This document shows, one piece after another, positions 43,548-51,899 of a stretch of DNA of 64,000 nt (within the stretch, counting starts at the first letter, position 1; every line of letters begins with the position of its first letter). A program made the translations under genes and the position numbers. A model generated the notes under the pieces. The model made no database searches and was not told the DNA's origin. It was given only the letters and a program-made list of their open reading frames with translations. The stretch is from Rhodophyticola sp017644125 (lineage in GTDB: Bacteria > Pseudomonadota > Alphaproteobacteria > Rhodobacterales > Rhodobacteraceae): assembly GCF_042140125.1 (NCBI RefSeq), contig NZ_CP159473.1; one strand, given 5' to 3'.

Positions 43548-43570
43548 CTCGTTCCTCCTCTGATATGTCT

Positions 43571-44671
43571 TCAGTCCGGGTCCCTGCGAAGGGTGGACCC
43601 GCTGTCCTGGTCGAAAAGATGGATCTTGCCGGTGTCCGCCTCGAAGGTCAGGATCTCGCCCTCGGCAACCGCTCTGGGTTGCTGCATCCGGGCGGCGAAA
43701 CTGACGGTGCCTGTTTCGGCGAACAGAATGCTCTCATTGCCGAGCGACTCGCTGAGCGGCACGCTTGCCTCAAACTCGACGGGCCGTTCCGGCTGAACGC
43801 CATGGCCGAACGGCACGATGTCCTCGGGTCGCAAACCGATGGTCACGGGCCGGCCCACGGCGGGAAGATTGAACCGCGCCGGATCGATCGGAAAGATGCC
43901 GTCGAACCCGTTGATCGTGACGCCGCCTGCGACCACGGTGCCGTCGAAGAAATTCATCTGCGGCGCCCCGATGAAACCTGCGACGAACTTGTTGGCCGGG
44001 CGGTTGAAGACATCCAGCGGGGCGCCCACCTGCTCGATATAGCCGTCACGCATGATCACGATCACATCGGCCATGGTCATCGCCTCGACCTGATCGTGGG
44101 TCACATAGACGATTGTGTTGTGCAGCCGCTGGTGGAGCTTCTTGATCTCCACGCGCATCTGGTTGCGGAGCTTCGCGTCGAGGTTCGACAATGGTTCGTC
44201 GAACAGAAAGACCTTGGGTTCGCGCACGATAGCCCGGCCCATGGCTACGCGCTGGCGCTGCCCGCCCGACAGGTTCGCCGGCTTGCGGTCCATATAGGGG
44301 CCCAGTTCCAGCACATCGGCGGCAAAGGCCACGCGCCGCTCGATCTCGTCCTTCGCGACGCCCGTGATACGCAATCCGAAACTCAGGTTCTTGCGCACGG
44401 TCATATGCGGATAAAGCGCATAGGACTGGAACACCATCGAGACACCGCGCTTTCGCGAGGGCAGATCGTTCACGACCTCGCCACCAATGGAGATTTCGCC
44501 GTAGGAGATGCTTTCCAGCCCCGCGATCATCCGCAGGGTCGTTGACTTGCCGCAGCCCGAAGGCCCGACCAGCGCCACGAAGGACTTGTCCTCGATCTTG
44601 AGGTTGATGCCCTTGACCGCGGGGTGGGTGCCATAGGCCTTCACGGCATTCTTCAGAACGACCTCTGCCAT
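43571..44671 (-). CDS. Carbohydrate ABC transporter ATPase (UgpC/MalK type)
   Basis: A 366-residue ATPase with Walker A GPSGCGKST, signature LSGGQRQRVAMGRA, Walker B VFLFDEPLSNLD, switch His in YVTHDQVEA, and a C-terminal TOBE/OB regulatory domain from about residue 240 (GLRPEDIVPFG). It energises the adjacent importer. The SBP gene follows after 23 bases. Confidence 0.94.
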   Translation of the reverse strand: MAEVVLKNAVKAYGTHPAVKGINLKIEDKSFVALVGPSGCGKSTTLRMIAGLESISYGEISIGGEVVNDLPSRKRGVSMVFQSYALYPHMTVRKNLSFGLRITGVAKDEIERRVAFAADVLELGPYMDRKPANLSGGQRQRVAMGRAIVREPKVFLFDEPLSNLDAKLRNQMRVEIKKLHQRLHNTIVYVTHDQVEAMTMADVIVIMRDGYIEQVGAPLDVFNRPANKFVAGFIGAPQMNFFDGTVVAGGVTINGFDGIFPIDPARFNLPAVGRPVTIGLRPEDIVPFGHGVQPERPVEFEASVPLSESLGNESILFAETGTVSFAARMQQPRAVAEGEILTFEADTGKIHLFDQDSGSTLRRDPD

Positions 44672-44672
44672 C

Positions 44673-45926
44673 TCAGGTATCCGGCATGGTGAGAGACGCG
44701 GTTTTCACCGAAGGGTCCGCGTAGCGGCGTTCCGGAAACACCGAATACCAGTCCGGACGGGCCGGGTCCCGATCATAGGGGTAGCCGCCGACCCGTTTGT
44801 AATGCTCGCCGTATTCGGCCAGCTTCTCGCGGTCGACCTCCACCCCAAGCCCCGGCCCCTCGGGAACCGCGATCGCGCCGTCGCGATAGCGGAGCTTGCC
44901 GCCGATGATGATGTCGTCGCTCAGATGGTGGTAATGGGCGTCTGCCGCGAAACTCAGGTTCGGCAGCGCCGCCCCGAGATGCAGCATCGAGGCCAGCTGC
45001 ACGCCAAGCTCTCCCGAGGAATGAACTGCCGCGCCGTATTGGAAAGTTTCAAGCACCTGCCCGGCCTTGTGCGCCTGCCGCAGGCCGCCCCAGAAGGTCG
45101 TGTCCAGCAGGATCACATCAACCAGATCGTGGCGTATGCATTGGGCCAGTTGCTCGAAATTGACGACCACGGCGTTGGTCGCCGTGGGGATGCGCACGAA
45201 CTGACGGACGCGGCGCATCCCCTCCAGACCCCAGGTCGGATCCTCGAAATACTCGTTGTTGAGGCCCTCGATGGCCTGACCGACGCGGATCGCCTCCTCC
45301 ACCGACCAGACGGAGTTTGGGTCGAGCCTGAGACCGTCTTCGGGAAATGCCTCCGCCAGAGCGCGGAACACTTCGAGGTCATGGTCGGGGGTGAAATGGC
45401 CGCCCTTCAGCTTGTGCGTGCGGAAGCCGTATTGCTGCTTGAGCGCCTTGGCATGGGCAACGATCTCGTCGGCATATGTCTCGCCGCCTTTTCCGGTTTC
45501 GGCGTTTTCGTAGCGGTAGAAGATGTAGCTTGCGAACGGCACCTCCTCCCGCAAAGCGCCGCCAAGCAGATCGCAGGCGCGCAGGCCCAGTGTCTTGCCG
45601 GCCAGATCCACGCTTGCCATTTCAAGGGCGGCATGGAGCTGCACACGGTTGTTGTAGAGGGACCCGACCGGGTTCATGATCTTCCAGCGCATCTGCTCCA
45701 GCTGCAGCGGGTCATGGCCCTCCAGGTAGGGCTTCAGCGCCAGAATAGCGGCCTCCGCTGAGGCACCGCCGCCCCCCATTTCGCCAAAGCCGCTCAAGCC
45801 GTTGTCGCCCACCACCTCGACGATGGTGCGCACGAACCGGCCCCAATGGGCCCCGTTCGAGTGCCGCAGCGGGGCCTCCAGCGGGACGGCGACGGTGTAG
45901 GCCTTGAGATCGACGATGCGCGTCAT
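44673..45926 (-). CDS. Enolase-superfamily sugar acid dehydratase
   Basis: A 417-residue enolase-superfamily enzyme. The KLKGGHF motif near residue 187 supplies the KxK base, RLDPNSVWS a metal-binding Asp, EDPTWG a metal Glu, and HSSGELGVQLASMLHLGAALP the general-acid His, a pattern close to the glucarate dehydratase subgroup. Start at 45926, overlapping the upstream SDR stop. Within this operon it most likely dehydrates an aldonate to a 2-keto-3-deoxy acid. The subgroup is unusual for fuconate, so the substrate is open. Confidence 0.85.
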   Translation of the reverse strand: MTRIVDLKAYTVAVPLEAPLRHSNGAHWGRFVRTIVEVVGDNGLSGFGEMGGGGASAEAAILALKPYLEGHDPLQLEQMRWKIMNPVGSLYNNRVQLHAALEMASVDLAGKTLGLRACDLLGGALREEVPFASYIFYRYENAETGKGGETYADEIVAHAKALKQQYGFRTHKLKGGHFTPDHDLEVFRALAEAFPEDGLRLDPNSVWSVEEAIRVGQAIEGLNNEYFEDPTWGLEGMRRVRQFVRIPTATNAVVVNFEQLAQCIRHDLVDVILLDTTFWGGLRQAHKAGQVLETFQYGAAVHSSGELGVQLASMLHLGAALPNLSFAADAHYHHLSDDIIIGGKLRYRDGAIAVPEGPGLGVEVDREKLAEYGEHYKRVGGYPYDRDPARPDWYSVFPERRYADPSVKTASLTMPDT

Positions 45927-46687
45927 TTCGGATCCTTTGGAGTGCCTGCAATCTGGGTGAGAAGGCCGCCATCCACGCGCACTGTCTCCCCGGTTATGAA
46001 AGAGGCGTCGTCGGACAACAGGAAGGAAACGACCGCGGCCACCTCTTCCGCCCGTGCGACGCGCCCAAGCGGATGCATGCCGTTCAGCACATCCCGGACC
46101 TGGTCGGGCGCGTCGGCCAGCGATACGGCCCAGTCGAGCATCGGCGTCTGCACCGCACCGGGGGCCACCATGTTCACCCGGACGCCCCGTTCGGCGAAAT
46201 CCATCGCCATCGACCGGACAAGTCCCAATAGCCCATGCTTCGAGGCCGTGTAGGCCGCCACGTTCCGTTGCGATGCGAGGCTTTGAACAGACCCCATGAA
46301 AACAATGGCGCCCCGCGCGTCCAGCACCTGCGGCAGGGCGGCCCTTGCGATGTTGAACGCACCCGTGAGGTTGACGGAAAGGACTTCGTTCCAAAGCTCC
46401 GGATCGGTATCGGCGGCGGTGCCGTAGCGCTGGATGCCTGCGTTGTGAGAGACACCGGAAAGCCCCCCGAAGGCCGCGATGCCTGCGCGGACGGCATGTT
46501 CGCACGCGGCGGGATCGGTCACCGACCCTTCTACAAGAATTGCGCGGGTCTCCGACCCTGGCGGAAGCATGTCAGGGTCGACAGGCCGGGTATCCAGCAA
46601 CACGGCATTTCCGCCATCGTTCAGGATGCGACAGGCCACTGCCAAGCCTATGCCGCTTGCTGCGCCAGTAATCAAAACTGCTGTCAT
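45923..46687 (-). CDS. SDR dehydrogenase, first gene of the sugar operon
   Basis: A 254-residue classical SDR: cofactor motif TGAASGIG, VSHNAGIQ and active-site YTASK. The start is set at 46687. An Asp at the end of beta-2 (LLDTRP) points to NAD. It may be the sugar 1-dehydrogenase that makes the lactone for the SMP-30 enzyme, with the distal SDR acting later; the two roles could be swapped. It overlaps the dehydratase by four bases. Confidence 0.88.
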   Translation of the reverse strand: MTAVLITGAASGIGLAVACRILNDGGNAVLLDTRPVDPDMLPPGSETRAILVEGSVTDPAACEHAVRAGIAAFGGLSGVSHNAGIQRYGTAADTDPELWNEVLSVNLTGAFNIARAALPQVLDARGAIVFMGSVQSLASQRNVAAYTASKHGLLGLVRSMAMDFAERGVRVNMVAPGAVQTPMLDWAVSLADAPDQVRDVLNGMHPLGRVARAEEVAAVVSFLLSDDASFITGETVRVDGGLLTQIAGTPKDPK

Positions 46688-46911
46688 CCCAAATCTCCCT
46701 ATTAGAAGCACTACCATACCAGCTTGATTTGTAAACCCGCGGCTTGTGCTCGGATTAGCCGCTTTGTCTCGCCCCTTTCAGACCGGAAGCATGGACGCAA
46801 AGTCCGAGTGGTTTTCGGGCTCCGGCTGTTGTCTGCGAACGGCGGGAAACCGCATGGCGCAAGGTAGATGTTCTTTATTTGTTCCCTTTCATGCGATAGG
46901 GTCTCCGGGCC

Positions 46912-47646
46912 ATGCAACTCTTGCTTAACCTTGATGATCGAACCCATGAGCTGACGGATATCCACCAGCGTCTGAAGCGGCATTTCGGCCTGCAAGGGCC
47001 CTATCGGGCGCTCGATCCGGTCAGTCAGCTGGTGATGGCTCTTATCGGAGGAAAGACCCGGGGCGAGGTTTCGCTGTCCGCTTTCGAAGGTCTTGTCGCC
47101 CGGTTCGGGCATTGGGAGGCTGTGAGGGACGCGCCCGTTGCCGAAATCTATGAGGTAATCTGCGGGGTCACTTTCGCGGAACTCAAGGCGCCGCGCCTCA
47201 AGGCATCGCTTCTGGCGGTGACCCGGGCCCATGGTGCACTCACGCTCTCACCTCTCGAAGACATGGCTGTCGGCGACGCGCTTGCATGGCTGGAACGTCT
47301 GCCTGGCGTGGGGCGGAAGGTCGCGGCTGCAACACTCAACTTCAGCACATTGCGCAAGGCGGCTCTGGTCATAGATTCGCACCATTTGCGGGTGCTTCGG
47401 CGGCTTGGATATGTCGGCCCGCGGACCGGCATCGCGCAGGCCTATGACCTTGTCATGCCGCTGCTGCCCGAGAGCTGGACCGCGAGGGATTTCGATCAGC
47501 ATCACCAGCTCATGAAGGTTCTTGGTCAGGAGATTTGCCGAAACGGCGTTCCGATCTGCGAGCGTTGCCCGCTCCGGTCTGTCTGCGCGACGGCGCAGCG
47601 CGATGGCCGACGCCGTCATGATGCGGGGCAACGGCGGCAGGCGTGA
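46912..47646 (+). CDS. Endonuclease III-like DNA glycosylase
   Basis: A 244-residue HhH-GPD protein. The hairpin LPGVGRKVAA contains the Endo III-type lysine (Lys136), the catalytic Asp155 is in VIDSHHLRV, and four cysteines (209, 216, 219, 225; C-x6-C-x2-C-x5-C) form the Fe4S4 loop. It is a base-excision enzyme that would remove oxidised pyrimidines. The sequence is divergent from canonical Nth, so it is probably a second paralogue. It converges on the sulfotransferase-like gene with four bases between stops. Confidence 0.88.
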   Translation: MQLLLNLDDRTHELTDIHQRLKRHFGLQGPYRALDPVSQLVMALIGGKTRGEVSLSAFEGLVARFGHWEAVRDAPVAEIYEVICGVTFAELKAPRLKASLLAVTRAHGALTLSPLEDMAVGDALAWLERLPGVGRKVAAATLNFSTLRKAALVIDSHHLRVLRRLGYVGPRTGIAQAYDLVMPLLPESWTARDFDQHHQLMKVLGQEICRNGVPICERCPLRSVCATAQRDGRRRHDAGQRRQA

Positions 47647-47650
47647 CGCT

Positions 47651-48601
47651 CTACTCCGGCTTCTCCAGGATCCGGTTCACCAGCATGATCATGTCCCGCA
47701 TGTTGAGCGGTTTCGCGGCTTCCCCGACCTCCTCGTCGAAGGAGAGGCTGTTAACACGATAGGGGTTCTCCCGGCCGAACCGCGCGAAAAGCGCGTCATT
47801 CTCCGCCTCGAATGCCGCGATGATCGAGGCCCGGTCTTCCGTCGGGATGTCCAGCTTGGGCCGACCGGAAAAGAGGTTGAGTGCAACCCGGAAGAGACGC
47901 GCCTGCCGTTCGGCGGGCATGTCGATCATCTTCGAGAGGCGTATGATCTCCCCGACGATACCGGGAACTCTCGGGTTGTCGCGTTGGAACGGCGGCGCAA
48001 GGTGACCGGCCATCCCGAGATGATCGATAATGACGTCGACGGGGGATTTCAACTCGTAGTCGAGCAGGGTCACGTTGTCCTGGCCGAACAGCTCGATCCA
48101 GTTGCCGATACATGTATTGGCATGCATGTCCGGATCGATCTCATGCGGGTTTTCAAGGAAGTATCCGATGGGCCGGCGAAACGAGTTTCCCGGATGCTTG
48201 ATGTTCTGGTTGTAGAGGGAAAGCAGCATGTCGTCAGGTCTGCGCACGACCGCGATGATCCTGACCGGCCATTCGCCAAGCCGCTCGGCCAGAAGGCGCA
48301 GTTTTCCAAGGGGGATTGAGAACAGTTCCTCGCTGGAAACGAAGACCTTTTCGGCTTTGGTCTCCGAAATCGCGCGGCACAACAGGTCGAGCTGGGCACG
48401 CGCTTCGGCACATCCGCCGGCCACATCGAAGGACTGGGCACGGAGCGCGAAGGCGAGACGGTGCTGCGCGTAATGATACCAGTTGGTGTCGGGATACAGC
48501 ACCCCGTGGTTTTCCAGCAGCTCCCGGTTTTCCGCGAACAGCCGTTGCAGGGTTGTGGTGCCGGTCTTGTGAGCGCCGATATGGAGGATCACTTCGGGCA
48601 T
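47651..48601 (-). CDS. Sulfotransferase-like protein
   Basis: A 316-residue protein starting MPEVILHIGAHKTGTTTLQRL, which matches the 5'-phosphosulfate-binding loop of PAPS-dependent sulfotransferases. RIIAVVRRPDDMLLSLYNQ corresponds to the 3'-phosphate site (Arg and Ser). No signal or membrane segment is seen. Such proteins in Rhodobacteraceae are often linked to surface polysaccharide or lipid decoration; the acceptor is unknown and the neighbours give no clue. Confidence 0.8.
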   Translation of the reverse strand: MPEVILHIGAHKTGTTTLQRLFAENRELLENHGVLYPDTNWYHYAQHRLAFALRAQSFDVAGGCAEARAQLDLLCRAISETKAEKVFVSSEELFSIPLGKLRLLAERLGEWPVRIIAVVRRPDDMLLSLYNQNIKHPGNSFRRPIGYFLENPHEIDPDMHANTCIGNWIELFGQDNVTLLDYELKSPVDVIIDHLGMAGHLAPPFQRDNPRVPGIVGEIIRLSKMIDMPAERQARLFRVALNLFSGRPKLDIPTEDRASIIAAFEAENDALFARFGRENPYRVNSLSFDEEVGEAAKPLNMRDMIMLVNRILEKPE

Positions 48602-48863
48602 TGTTCGGTCATCCCCCTCAAGCCTGTCTCATCAAGGCCGCATTGCTCGGCGCCATGCCAAGCCTATCGGCAAGATGGTTAACGATGGCTTGATGTCGAT
48701 TCGATTTGGTCACTCCGAGGTTCAATCCAGAAAGCACAGTCCCGTTCTGCGGGCAACGCGGCTGCCTTGTCATGGGCCGGGATCGGGGGATGCCCGCCGA
48801 TTGCCGGGGACCGTTTCAAACCGGGCGCGCGGCAACGCCCTTGCCCCGTTCTGCGGGTCACGG

Positions 48864-49700
48864 TCAGCGGGCGAGGCCCTCCGCCTCCAGAAATCGCATC
48901 GATGCGGGGATTTTCGAGGCGTCCCGCAATTCCATCAACAGACGCGGGCGCACCGGCAGCGCCGCGATGGCTTCGAAAACCTGATGCCATCGGATCGTGC
49001 CCTGACCGATGGGCCAATGCCGGTCTGCATAGCCATCGGCATCCTGAAGATGGACGTGGTCGAGCCGCGCGCCGGCCCGGGTGACGAAGAAATCCACAGG
49101 CGGCGCGCCGGTGGCGTGATGGGCGTAATGCGCGTGCCCGGTATCAATCGAGAGCTTCACCGCATCCGAGCCAAAGCTTTCGGCCAGCTCCGCCCGATCA
49201 TCGGGTGCGATGTCTTCGATGTTTTCGATCACCAGCGTTACGCCCTGCGCCTCGGCGCGGTCGACCACCTTGCGCATCACCGCATGGGTCTGCGCGATCT
49301 TGCGTTCCCGTGCCGAAGGGGCGTTGCCCACCCGGGGATTATTGTCGAAATTTTTGTAGTCCCAGGTGGTGTAGGGCGAATGGACGACCATCTGCGTCGC
49401 CCCGAGCGCGGCGCAGATATCCAGCCCGATCATGAACCGGCGGGTGATGATCGGGGCGATTTCGGGGTCGTCATTGTCGATCGGCACGCCGATGAAAGGC
49501 CCGTGAATGCCAAGCCGCCCGTCGAAGCCGTCCAGAAGCGATTTTGCCTGATCGACAGGGGATTGCCAGTCGCCAAGAAGGATCTCGGTGTTCAGGAAAT
49601 CCTGCAATTCCAGATCGCGCCGGCCGTCGATCAGCCAGTCGCGAAAGGTGGGCAGATCGGCCGTGGTGAGGGCTGCGCCGACTGTCAAAGGGGTCGTCAT
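48864..49700 (-). CDS. Sugar phosphate isomerase/epimerase-like TIM-barrel protein
   Basis: A 278-residue xylose-isomerase-like/AP-endonuclease-2 TIM barrel. Likely metal ligands are Glu in LVIENIED, Asp and His in LSIDTGHAHYAHH, His in LDHVHLQDADG and Glu in LLMELRD. It starts 16 bases after the phnM stop on the same strand, so it is probably co-expressed with phosphonate genes and acts on a sugar phosphate or similar intermediate. The reaction is not known. Confidence 0.85.
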   Translation of the reverse strand: MTTPLTVGAALTTADLPTFRDWLIDGRRDLELQDFLNTEILLGDWQSPVDQAKSLLDGFDGRLGIHGPFIGVPIDNDDPEIAPIITRRFMIGLDICAALGATQMVVHSPYTTWDYKNFDNNPRVGNAPSARERKIAQTHAVMRKVVDRAEAQGVTLVIENIEDIAPDDRAELAESFGSDAVKLSIDTGHAHYAHHATGAPPVDFFVTRAGARLDHVHLQDADGYADRHWPIGQGTIRWHQVFEAIAALPVRPRLLMELRDASKIPASMRFLEAEGLAR

Positions 49701-49716
49701 CTGCGGGGCCTTTCGT

Positions 49717-50871
49717 TCAGAACACGCGTCGGCCGGCGCGCCATACCGCGCTGACCTGAGGTTGCTGCCCGACCAGCCGTATCGCGACCAGATCGGCGCG
49801 CAGGCCCGTGGCGATACGGCCCCGGTCGGTCAGTCCCGCAACCCGCGCCGGTGCATCCGTCACCATCGCCACGGTCTGTGGCAGGTCGTATGGCAGGGCC
49901 GGGTCGCTGGCGATGGCGAAGGCTGCGTCAAGCGGGCTGCGCGGCACGTAATCCGACGCCAGTACATCCACCAGCCCCTCGGCCAGAAGCTCGCGCACGG
50001 CGACATTGCCGGACTGGGATCCGCCGCGCAGATAGTTCGGGGCCCCGGCAACAATTGTCTGGCCGTGGCCGCGGGCGCGGCGCGCCGCCTCGATCGTCGT
50101 TGGAAACTCAGAAATGGTGACACCTTCGGCCTGGGCCTGATCCACATGGGCAAGGGTCCGGTCGTCATGAGCCATCAGCGGGATGTCGTGGCGCTGGGCG
50201 ACGGAAACCACATGGCTGCGGACCTTGGGTCCGAACCGCGCGGAGCGTTCCAGCAGTTCGGCCATCCGCTCGCGGCCTTCGGCTTCGCTCACTTCCATAT
50301 CGCGGATCATGTGCCAGAACCATTTCTCGATGTTCGGGCTCTGCCTGTCGCCCGGCGTATGGTCCATGACCGAAATCAGATGGGCGATGTCGCGGGTCAC
50401 ATTCGCGTCGACCAGAGCAATGGTCGCCGGGTCCGAGACCTCGCAGCGCATGTGCAGAAAATGCTCTGCGCGGAACATGCCCTTGCGCTGGCCATGTTCC
50501 AGCGCGTCGATCAGGGGCCCGAGTATCGTCCTGCGCTCGGGCCGCTGCATCGAGGCGCCGACGGACAGGCTGTCGAACACCGTTGTCGTGCCGCCGGATA
50601 TCACAACCGCATCATGGGCCATGAGGGCGGGCAGAAAGGCCCACTGCACGTGGCTTCGCGGGTGAATATGGGTCTCCACATGGTCGGTGTGCAGATCGAC
50701 GATGCCGGGGATCAGGATCTGACCGTCCAGATCGACGCCGCCGGTGATCCCCGGGCCGATCTCGGCAATCGTCCCGCCCTCCACCGCCACACCGCCGGTC
50801 ACGCACCCGGTCGGGGTTACCAGAGTGGCGTTGCTGATCAGCAGCGGACGATCGGCGGGGGCATCGAACAT
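49717..50871 (-). CDS. phnM: PhnM-type alpha-D-ribose 1-methylphosphonate 5-triphosphate diphosphatase
   Basis: A 384-residue amidohydrolase-superfamily protein. Metal-binding motifs are VDLHTDHVETHIHPR near residue 57, EHFLHMRCEV, LMAHDDRT and LASDYVPRS. In the C-P lyase pathway it removes pyrophosphate from the phosphonylated ribose triphosphate. It is divergent from the hexapeptide/phnDCEE genes with a Pho box between. No phnGHIJKL genes are in the window, so either they lie elsewhere or this protein works in another route. Confidence 0.9.
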   Translation of the reverse strand: MFDAPADRPLLISNATLVTPTGCVTGGVAVEGGTIAEIGPGITGGVDLDGQILIPGIVDLHTDHVETHIHPRSHVQWAFLPALMAHDAVVISGGTTTVFDSLSVGASMQRPERRTILGPLIDALEHGQRKGMFRAEHFLHMRCEVSDPATIALVDANVTRDIAHLISVMDHTPGDRQSPNIEKWFWHMIRDMEVSEAEGRERMAELLERSARFGPKVRSHVVSVAQRHDIPLMAHDDRTLAHVDQAQAEGVTISEFPTTIEAARRARGHGQTIVAGAPNYLRGGSQSGNVAVRELLAEGLVDVLASDYVPRSPLDAAFAIASDPALPYDLPQTVAMVTDAPARVAGLTDRGRIATGLRADLVAIRLVGQQPQVSAVWRAGRRVF

Positions 50872-50961
50872 CGCGTTGGTCCTTGTTCGGAGGTGGAGGG
50901 AAGGGCGTTCGGGATTCGGCCTTTCTTGACAATGCTAGTGTAACGGATCCGTGCAAGGGCG

Positions 50962-50979
50962 GTGACAGTTTCATGACAA
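50962..50979. promoter_or_regulatory. Pho box between divergent phosphonate genes
   Basis: On the minus strand TTGTCATGAAACTGTCAC gives two 7-bp repeats with 11-bp spacing, close to the PhoB consensus (CTGTCAT repeated). It lies about 90 bases upstream of phnM and about 80 upstream of the hexapeptide gene, so it can serve both under phosphate limitation. Confidence 0.8.
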
Positions 50980-51057
50980 GCCCGGCTTTGTCTTTCGGCG
51001 GACGGGATATCGCGATTAGGGTCGCCCCAGACACGCCATATCCCGCGAGACCTGCCG

Positions 51058-51684
51058 ATGGACCAAACACGCCTGAGCCCCAGCCCGAGCATCCACCCCG
51101 AGGCGGAGGTGGCCGACGACGTCACCCTCGGCCGGTGGACGGAGGTAGGCCGCCGGACCCGGATCAAAGCCAGCGAGATGGGCGATTACTCCTACATCAC
51201 CGAGGATGGCCACGTGGTCTGGACCACGATCGGCAAGTTCTGTTCCATCGCCAATGGCGCGCGGATCAACCCGGGCAACCATCCCACGTGGCGGGTTTGC
51301 CAGCATCACGCGATCTACCGCGCCGAAGCGTACGGTCTGGGAGAGGATGACGCGGAGTTTTTCGAATGGCGCAAGGACAACTGGGTGACCCTGGGCCATG
51401 ATGTCTGGATCGGTCACGGCGTGACCGTGACCGCGGGTGTCACCATCGGCACCGGGGCGGTGATCGGCGCCGGCGCCGTCGTCACGCGCGATGTACCGCC
51501 CTACACGATCATGGGCGGCGTTCCAGCCCGGGAGATCCGGCCGCGCTTCTCCAGATCGCAGGGCGAGGCGCTGATGGACATCGCCTGGTGGGATTGGTCC
51601 CATGATCAATTGCGGGACGGTTTGCCCGATTTTCGGGCACTCGATATCGACGCCTTCATCGAAAAATACGGTGCCTCCGCATGA
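51058..51684 (+). CDS. Phosphonate-associated hexapeptide-repeat transferase
   Basis: A 208-residue left-handed beta-helix protein with hexapeptide repeats (EAEVADDVTLGRWTEVG, and VTVTAGVTIGTGAVIGAGAVVTRDV) and the DVWIGHGVTV motif of xenobiotic/chloramphenicol acetyltransferase-like proteins, including an active-site His. This is the type (TIGR03308-like) regularly found in phn operons. Its acyl donor and acceptor are unknown. The Pho box lies upstream. Confidence 0.87.
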   Translation: MDQTRLSPSPSIHPEAEVADDVTLGRWTEVGRRTRIKASEMGDYSYITEDGHVVWTTIGKFCSIANGARINPGNHPTWRVCQHHAIYRAEAYGLGEDDAEFFEWRKDNWVTLGHDVWIGHGVTVTAGVTIGTGAVIGAGAVVTRDVPPYTIMGGVPAREIRPRFSRSQGEALMDIAWWDWSHDQLRDGLPDFRALDIDAFIEKYGASA

Positions 51685-51727
51685 GGCCCGACGAGGTGTC
51701 GCATTGGAAAGCGCGCGCGCGCCAAAG

Positions 51728-51743
51728 GCTTGCGCGCGCAAGC
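51728..51743 (+). terminator. GC-rich palindrome after the hexapeptide gene
   Basis: GCTTGCGCGCGCAAGC is a perfect 16-bp palindrome 43 bases after the stop. It may act as a terminator-like structure before the phnD promoter. As a loop-free palindrome it could also be a protein-binding site. Confidence 0.35.
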
Positions 51744-51784
51744 GGCGGATTTGTCTAGACGCGGTTTACAGAGGTTTAACAATT

Positions 51785-51802
51785 CCGTCGCCAAACCGTC
51801 AC
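51785..51802 (+). promoter_or_regulatory. Weak Pho-box-like site upstream of phnD
   Basis: CCGTCGC-CAAA-CCGTCAC has the 11-bp repeat spacing of a Pho box but departs from the consensus at several positions. It is about 100 bases before phnD, so a second PhoB-dependent promoter is possible. Confidence 0.35.
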
Positions 51803-51899
51803 GACAGGCCCCTACGCAGCCCTTGCACCTAAGGGGACCGGGGCCACAAGGGACGGCCCTGGCTCTGAACATAGAAACGTTCAGGACAGGACAAACCAA

